Assembly: GCA_025927475.1 (NCBI GenBank)
Contig: JAICLL010000043.1
Coordinates: 1 to 40,240 of the forward strand
Origin: Pirellulales bacterium
GTDB taxonomy: Bacteria; Planctomycetota; Planctomycetia; Pirellulales; JAICIG01
Length of the DNA: 40,240 nt
Direction: 5' to 3'
Part shown: positions 35,715-40,240 of the stretch, piece after piece
Numbering within the stretch: position 1 is the stretch's first letter
How the letters are laid out: the number at the start of each line of letters is the position of its first letter
Notes under the pieces: generated by a model
The model's input: only the letters and a program-made list of their open reading frames with translations
Told to the model about the DNA's origin: nothing
Database searches by the model: none
Position numbers and translations under genes: made by a program

Positions 35715-35950
35715 GGTAGTCTCCCTGGGTACATGCGGAAGATTCGACCTCTACCGATTGTAGTACAGATTCTCGCCGCAAGGAGTGCAACGAATGTGCC
35801 GGCGTCGGCCACGCCAGCGCCTGCCGGAAGGCGCGATGGTGCCGATGGCGACCGCCGAAGCATGGTCCCGCCAACCGGCGCCACCCTCACAGCACGACGA
35901 AGCCGGGCATCTGTCAAGCGAATCACAACCGCTCGTCGAAACTGGCCTAC

Positions 35951-36994
35951 ATGCCGCAGCGCCGAGGCCGAAAGCATTGCCGATCGAGGGCCAGAACGTC
36001 GCTGGTCTGCGGCGCGTTGGCGTTCGTCGCCGCGCAGTTCGGCTTTTTCTGGTGTGCCACATGGTGGCATCCTGATGCGGAGTTCGCCGCGCATTTGACG
36101 GTGCTTCGCCAGCGACTCAAGGAACAACCCAACCGCCCGCTGGTGCTTGTGGTCGGTTGCTCGCGTTGCGATTTTGGCTTTCAGCCCGAAAAGCTCGCGC
36201 AGGCGTGGTCGGACGATCCCACGCATCCGCTCATTTTCAATTTCAGCCATCTGGGCGCCGGGCCGGTGCTGAATCTGCTGCAAGTGCGTCGGCTGTTGCA
36301 GGCCGGCGTTCGCCCTCGGCAGATTGTGCTGGAGATCATGCCCGCCTTTGCGGCCAACGAGTGGAAGTCGCTCTACGAATACCGTGCGCAGACCGATGAG
36401 TTGCTCTTGCTGCATCGTTGCCGGGGTGACTGGCGATTCCTGGCGTCGTTCTGCAAACGTCGGCTGTGGCCGTGGCATCAAAACCGCCGCGAGCTGCTCG
36501 ACCGTCTGAATCCGCGTTGGACCTTGACCGGCGAGGGGGAACAGGTGCCGCTTGGTCCGCTGGGCAACCGCCTGGGCCTCTCGGAATCGGTTGCCGCCGA
36601 CTATCGGGTGAAAATTCTGCGCGAGACACACGACTTGTATCATCCGTCGCTACGGCATTTTGTGGTGGCGGAGAGTTCTCGCCGCGCCATCTGCGAGACG
36701 GCCGAGCTCTGCCGGGCAGAGGGCATCGAGCTGACGCTGCTGTTGACGCCCGAAGGCAGCGATTTCCGCAGTTGGTATTCCGCCGAGTCGGTCGCGGCAG
36801 TCGAGCAGTTTTGCGGCGAATTGAACCGCGACTACGGCCTGCGCCTGATCGACGCGCGGCGCTGGCTGCCCGACGACGAGTTCGTCGATTCGCATCACAT
36901 GTTAGCCGCCGGGGCCGACCGCTTCACGCGCCGTCTGGGCGAGCGTCTGGAGGCCATCCATCTGGCCCGCACCAGTGGCGGCGCAGTGCGGTAG
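35951..36994 (+). CDS. Membrane-anchored SGNH/GDSL-like protein (paralogue of 213-1235)
   Basis: A 347-residue protein with an N-terminal membrane segment (about 18-38), GCSR (69-72) at the nucleophile position and DSHH (313-316) at the C-terminal acid-base position. It is collinear with the 213-1235 gene throughout, including FNFSHxGAGPxLNLLxVRRLL, LLLTPEGSDFR and LIDARxWL patterns. Two copies of one family 35 kb apart suggest an old duplication with separate targets. The upstream 236 bases (35715-35950) hold no recognised gene. Confidence 0.75.
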   Translation: MPQRRGRKHCRSRARTSLVCGALAFVAAQFGFFWCATWWHPDAEFAAHLTVLRQRLKEQPNRPLVLVVGCSRCDFGFQPEKLAQAWSDDPTHPLIFNFSHLGAGPVLNLLQVRRLLQAGVRPRQIVLEIMPAFAANEWKSLYEYRAQTDELLLLHRCRGDWRFLASFCKRRLWPWHQNRRELLDRLNPRWTLTGEGEQVPLGPLGNRLGLSESVAADYRVKILRETHDLYHPSLRHFVVAESSRRAICETAELCRAEGIELTLLLTPEGSDFRSWYSAESVAAVEQFCGELNRDYGLRLIDARRWLPDDEFVDSHHMLAAGADRFTRRLGERLEAIHLARTSGGAVR

Positions 36995-37014
36995 TTCGAG
37001 CGTGCAACTCGTGT

Positions 37015-37020
37015 TATAAT
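37015..37020 (+). promoter_or_regulatory. Perfect TATAAT 6 bases before a start codon
   Basis: A consensus -10 box with the ATG at 37027. The predicted transcript starts at or next to the start codon (leaderless). No clear -35 box. Confidence 0.4.
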
Positions 37021-37026
37021 GTCGCC

Positions 37027-37296
37027 ATGAAAGCTGCGGAAACTGACCCCACCCTCGAACAACTTGTAGCATCGCTCGGCGACTGTTTGACTTCAGAATC
37101 GGCGCGACGGCTGATCGCGCTGAAGGCCGATGCCAAGTTACAATCGCGAGTGGATGACTTCGCCGAGCGTCACAGCCGAGGATTGCTTACGGGCGAAGAG
37201 CAGGCAGAGTATGGCCGCTACGTTTCGTTCAGCACGTTCGTTGCCATCCTCAAATCGAAGGCTCGCCAGCTTCTGGCGAATTCATCAAGTGAATGA
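37027..37296 (+). CDS. Small conserved protein paired with an HNH endonuclease gene
   Basis: An 89-residue acidic, helical protein (LTSESARRLIALKAD, then LTGEEQAEYGRYVSFSTFVAIL). I recall this type directly upstream of HNH endonuclease genes in planctomycetes and cyanobacteria. Here the ATGA overlap (37293-37296) couples it to a truncated HNH frame. Whether it controls or neutralises the nuclease is unknown. Confidence 0.65.
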   Translation: MKAAETDPTLEQLVASLGDCLTSESARRLIALKADAKLQSRVDDFAERHSRGLLTGEEQAEYGRYVSFSTFVAILKSKARQLLANSSSE

Positions 37297-37355
37297 TCGA
37301 CGCCGCGCTCCGCTCCTTTGTCCGCGAACGGGCAGGCCCCCGCTGCGAATACTGT
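37293..37355 (+). pseudogene. 5' remnant of an HNH endonuclease gene
   Basis: The frame MIDAALRSFVRERAGPRCEY plus Cys is the usual N terminus of HNH nucleases that follow the small 89-residue protein, ending at the first zinc CxxC. After 37355 the match stops and the sequence runs into the leader of the hydroxyacid dehydrogenase gene. The HNH core is absent. Confidence 0.6.
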
Positions 37356-37401
37356 GCGGTGGCGTCATTACGCTGCGCCTACCGCCGCGGAACTTCACAG
37401 C

Positions 37402-38367
37402 ATGACAGCCCACCGCCCGCTCATTGTCATCCCCGGCGACGAACCGGTTCAAATCGGCGGTTCGCCGCATCTCGCTCGGCTGGAGCGTTTCGGCGAAGTC
37501 GTCGTGTATGGCGACCGGCCCGCCGACCATGCCGAAAAGATCCGCCGGGCACGCGATGCGGTCTGCCTGATCAACTCGCGCGGCTCGGTCTCGTGGCCGG
37601 GCGAGGTGCTGCGGCAGTTGCCGCGGCTGCGCATGATCGCACTGTGCGGCATCGGCACCGATTCGATCGATCTGGAAGCCGCTCGCGAGTTGGGCATCGA
37701 CGTTCGCAATCTGCCGGGCCGCACCGCGGCGATTGTCGCCGAACACGCCCTGGCATTGTTGTTGGCCGTCGCCAAGCACACTTCGTTTCAGACAAACGAA
37801 CTGAAACAGGGCCGCTGGACACGGTGCGAGAATGTCTATCTGCGTGGCAAGACGCTGGGATTGCTCGGCGCGGGGCCAATCGCCCTCGAGACCGCACGGC
37901 TAGCCCAAGCCATTGGCATGAAGGTGCAAGCGTGGACATTTCATCCCACGCCCGAGCGAGCCCAAGAGCTGGGCCTTCGCTTCGTTGATTTTGATGAATT
38001 GCTCAGGACCTCCGACGCGGTCAGCCTGCACGTCAAGCTGACCAAGGACACGCGTGGGCTGATCGGCCGGCGCGAGCTGAAGTTACTGAAGCCGGGAGCC
38101 CTGCTGGTGAATACGGCCCGCGGCGCGGTCATCGACACGCTGGCTTTGGTCGAGGCCTTGCAGTCGGGGCGGCTGGCCGGGGCGGGCCTCGATGTTTTTG
38201 ACCAAGAGCCGCTCGCCCCCGAAGATCCGCTATTAAGCTGCGCGCGCGTCGTGCTGACGCCGCACCACGCCGACCACACGCCCGAAGGCATCGAGTTGCT
38301 GAATGCGGGCGCGGTCGAGAATGTCATTGCCTTTTTCGAGGGCCGCGACACGAACCGGGTCGTGTGA
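37402..38367 (+). CDS. D-2-hydroxyacid dehydrogenase
   Basis: A 321-residue NAD-dependent dehydrogenase. The dinucleotide motif is GLLGAGPIA, and the catalytic residues lie in NTARGAVID (Arg), DQEPLAPED (Glu) and TPHHADHTPEG (His). The last position has an unusual His-rich HHADH instead of the common HxGG. Substrate not decidable. The ATG at 37402 follows the truncated HNH remnant closely. The esterase gene begins 41 bases after its stop and may be cotranscribed. Confidence 0.87.
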   Translation: MTAHRPLIVIPGDEPVQIGGSPHLARLERFGEVVVYGDRPADHAEKIRRARDAVCLINSRGSVSWPGEVLRQLPRLRMIALCGIGTDSIDLEAARELGIDVRNLPGRTAAIVAEHALALLLAVAKHTSFQTNELKQGRWTRCENVYLRGKTLGLLGAGPIALETARLAQAIGMKVQAWTFHPTPERAQELGLRFVDFDELLRTSDAVSLHVKLTKDTRGLIGRRELKLLKPGALLVNTARGAVIDTLALVEALQSGRLAGAGLDVFDQEPLAPEDPLLSCARVVLTPHHADHTPEGIELLNAGAVENVIAFFEGRDTNRVV

Positions 38368-38408
38368 GGCCAGTGTTCCAGCTCCATCCTGTTCGAGGGA
38401 GACCCGTT

Positions 38409-39872
38409 ATGTTTCGCAGGTTGAATCCACTCGCCTGGTTATCGGTCGGTCTTGCGCTGTTACTCCCGCCACAAGCGTCGTTGGCTGATGAGGCGGCAAA
38501 CGCCTCGGCGCCGGAACTGGTAACGTTTACCACCCAGCAAGACCATCAAGACATGATGCGGCAGTTGGGCATCACCGCGCTGCGGCCCGGCCCCAGCGGA
38601 AACCCCTCGGCGCCCAACCATGCCAACTATGATGAATCGCAAGCCAACCCCTATCCCGACCTGCCCGCTGCGCTGACCTTGAACGACGGCCAGCCGGTTA
38701 CCACGCCCGAACTGTGGTGGAATCGCCGCCGAGGCGAGATTGTCGAAGATTTTGAGCGCGAGGTTTATGGTCGCGTTCCCAAGAATGTGCCCGGCCTCAC
38801 GTGGAAGCTGGTCGAGACCCGCGAGACGGAAGTGGGCGGAGTGCCGGTGGTTGAAAAACAGCTCGAGGGCCACGTTGACAACTCGTCTTGTCCCTCGATC
38901 GAAGTCAACCTTGCCATGACCCTGGCGACCCCGAAGAACGCCGAGGGGCGCGTGCCGGTGCTGATGATGTTTGGCGGTTTCGGGTTTGGTGGCCGGGGCC
39001 GACCGGGGCAGGCGGGACAGCGGCCCGCCGGGGCCGGCAACGCTCCGCGCCCACCGGCGGGGCGCGGTTTTGGACCACCCGGCCCTTCGCGGACCGAGAC
39101 GCTCATCAAGGCGGGTTGGGGATATGCCATGCTTTCGCCCCCCAGCATCCAGGCCGACAACGGGGCCGGGCTGACTCGCGGCATTATTGGATTGACCAAC
39201 CTTGGGCAACCGCGCAAGCCCGACGACTGGGGCTCGCTACGCGCCTGGGCTTGGGGCGCCTCGCGCGGACTGGACTATCTGGAGACCGATCCGGCGGTCG
39301 ATGCGCGATGCGTGGGCATCGAAGGTGTCTCGCGCTATGGCAAGGCTGCCCTGGTGGCGATGGCCTTCGAACCGCGGCTTGCCATGGTGCTGGTCGGTTC
39401 GTCGGGCGAAGGCGGAGCAAAACTGCACCGCCGCAACTTTGGCGAGGCGGTTGAGAATCTTACCGGCTCGGGCGAGTATCACTGGATGGCCGGCAATTTC
39501 TTGAAGTACGGAGCGTCTGAAGCCAGCTTCGGCGCAAAGACGGCCGCCGATCTGCCGGTCGATTCGCACGAATTGATTGCCCTTTGCGCTCCGCGTCTGA
39601 CCTTCATTAGCTATGGCATTCCTGAGAAAGGCGACGCCAACTGGCTCGATCAGCGTGGCAGCTTCATGGCGGCGGTTGCCGCCGGGCCGGTGTTTCGGCT
39701 GCTGGGCGCGAAAGATCTTGGCACGCCCGACGACTATCTGAACGCAGCCATGCCCGCAGTGAACGAAGGCCTGTTAGACGGCCACCTTGCCTGGCGCCAG
39801 CACGACGGCGGGCATACCGATGCTCCCAACCTCGAAAGCTTCATCGCTTGGGCCAATCGGCATCGTCCGTAG
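38409..39872 (+). CDS. Secreted CE15-like (glucuronoyl esterase type) alpha/beta hydrolase
   Basis: A 487-residue protein with a signal peptide (about 1-26, ending ASLADE). The nucleophile motif GVSRYGK (Ser308) matches the G-x-S-R-x-G-K signature of CE15 glucuronoyl esterases. The likely catalytic His is 469 in HDGGHTD. CE15 enzymes cut ester bonds between lignin and glucuronoxylan; some related bacterial members act on other carbohydrate esters. Residues of about 190-225 form a Gly/Pro/Arg-rich insert absent from the typical core. GGGAGA stands before the ATG at 38409. Its stop codon lies inside the start of an interspersed repeat. Confidence 0.82.
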   Translation: MFRRLNPLAWLSVGLALLLPPQASLADEAANASAPELVTFTTQQDHQDMMRQLGITALRPGPSGNPSAPNHANYDESQANPYPDLPAALTLNDGQPVTTPELWWNRRRGEIVEDFEREVYGRVPKNVPGLTWKLVETRETEVGGVPVVEKQLEGHVDNSSCPSIEVNLAMTLATPKNAEGRVPVLMMFGGFGFGGRGRPGQAGQRPAGAGNAPRPPAGRGFGPPGPSRTETLIKAGWGYAMLSPPSIQADNGAGLTRGIIGLTNLGQPRKPDDWGSLRAWAWGASRGLDYLETDPAVDARCVGIEGVSRYGKAALVAMAFEPRLAMVLVGSSGEGGAKLHRRNFGEAVENLTGSGEYHWMAGNFLKYGASEASFGAKTAADLPVDSHELIALCAPRLTFISYGIPEKGDANWLDQRGSFMAAVAAGPVFRLLGAKDLGTPDDYLNAAMPAVNEGLLDGHLAWRQHDGGHTDAPNLESFIAWANRHRP

Positions 39873-39897
39873 GGAATGGACTCCGTGACGTTCCGCG
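39868..39897. repeat. Variant of the gtagggaacggactccgt interspersed repeat
   Basis: The sequence cgtagggaatggactccgtg and following bases match the left arm of the repeat at 29820. It contains the stop codon of the CE15-like gene. Confidence 0.55.
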
Positions 39898-39979
39898 GCG
39901 GCGCAACATCGACGCAAGTTTCAGCCGGGGAGCACGGTGGCGATGCGCCGAACGCAAGCGATGCCGCGGTCGGCGCGAA

Positions 39980-40012
39980 CCGGGGCATCGGCAAGCCTCT
40001 GCCCCAGCCACC
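39980..40012. repeat. 33-base exact copy (inverse) of the 11919-11951 repeat arm
   Basis: All 33 bases equal the reverse complement of 11919-11951. The rest of that hairpin is absent here. Confidence 0.75.
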
Positions 40013-40066
40013 GGGTCTGGCCGCGCGGCATCGCACGGCGGGCGTAGGAACGGGTTTGCAATGGAC

Positions 40067-40155
40067 GTCTGTAGGGAACGCCCTCTGTGGCGTTCCGTGT
40101 GCTGCGGATCGACGTCGCGCCGCCCCTCGCGGAACGCCACGGAGGCAATCCCGTT
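40067..40155. repeat. Interspersed repeat with inverted arms, variant of the gtaggg family
   Basis: It begins gtctgtagggaacg. gtggcgttccg and cggaacgccac form inverted arms across a loop of about 30 bases. The window's last ~370 bases (39873-40240) hold only such repeats and no gene. Confidence 0.6.
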
Positions 40156-40240
40156 CGGCACGCCATTTTATCCGTGTCCTAGAACGTAGCGTAAGAGCGA
40201 TATGGTAGCCTATTTTGGGAGTTCTGAGGGTTCGAGGCGC

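Overview
This is a GC-rich, gene-dense bacterial chromosome segment that looks planctomycetal, probably Pirellulales-like. The call rests on family resemblance, not on a marker gene. Supporting signs are the 'FSLRTLLF' N-terminal membrane anchor, the secreted or lipid-anchored LRR, BON and Spy-like proteins, twin-arginine and sugar-ester hydrolase proteins, MoxR/DUF58, and several short hairpin-forming interspersed repeats in the intergenic gaps. No tRNA, rRNA, CRISPR array, transposase or phage structural gene was seen.

Layout. 0-4.2 kb: an SGNH-like membrane-anchored protein, a degenerate receiver-like protein, an Mrp-type P-loop ATPase, a vapC remnant and a multi-pass membrane protein. 4.2-6.1 kb: a MoxR-DUF58 pair on the minus strand. 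6.4-7.2 kb: an orphan DUF3102-like gene with its own promoter and a hairpin shared with the convergent glycoside hydrolase gene. 8.6-13.3 kb: a small membrane protein, a PIG-L deacetylase, trehalose-forming TreZ and a CbiE-CbiT (CobL) fusion. 13.5-18 kb: a 2-hydroxyacid dehydrogenase, a cytochrome c remnant, a BON lipoprotein plus glycine-zipper stress protein, and two secreted proteins. 18-21.3 kb: a minus-strand three-gene unit (LOR/SDH-type ornithine cyclodeaminase, amidinotransferase-fold arginine dihydrolase candidate, QueG) behind a structured leader or operator. 21.4-23.7 kb: a compact type II restriction-modification cassette (methyltransferase convergent with controller protein plus endonuclease) with matching C-box-like operators at both outer ends. 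23.7-26.5 kb: leuS carrying an in-frame repeat-derived insert. 27-32.3 kb: an RND/MMPL exporter, an ABC ATPase fused to a cyclic-nucleotide-binding domain, a PilZ protein and an LRR lipoprotein. 32.3-33.6 kb: decayed P450 and retropepsin-like genes. 33.8-40.2 kb: a TAT-exported protein, two small proteins, a second SGNH-like paralogue, a small protein with a truncated HNH partner, another hydroxyacid dehydrogenase, a CE15-like esterase and a repeat cluster.

Functional themes. The clearest self-contained system is the restriction-modification cassette: its controller protein probably binds near-identical 12-base cores over the -10 box of the methyltransferase gene and just upstream of its own gene. 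The second is a predicted arginine-to-proline route made of two overlapping genes that correspond to the two halves of cyanobacterial AgrE/ArgZ-type enzymes. Several genes (vapC, cytochrome c, P450, aspartic protease, HNH) are visibly broken. Family names come from recognised motifs and remembered family resemblance; no database search was run.
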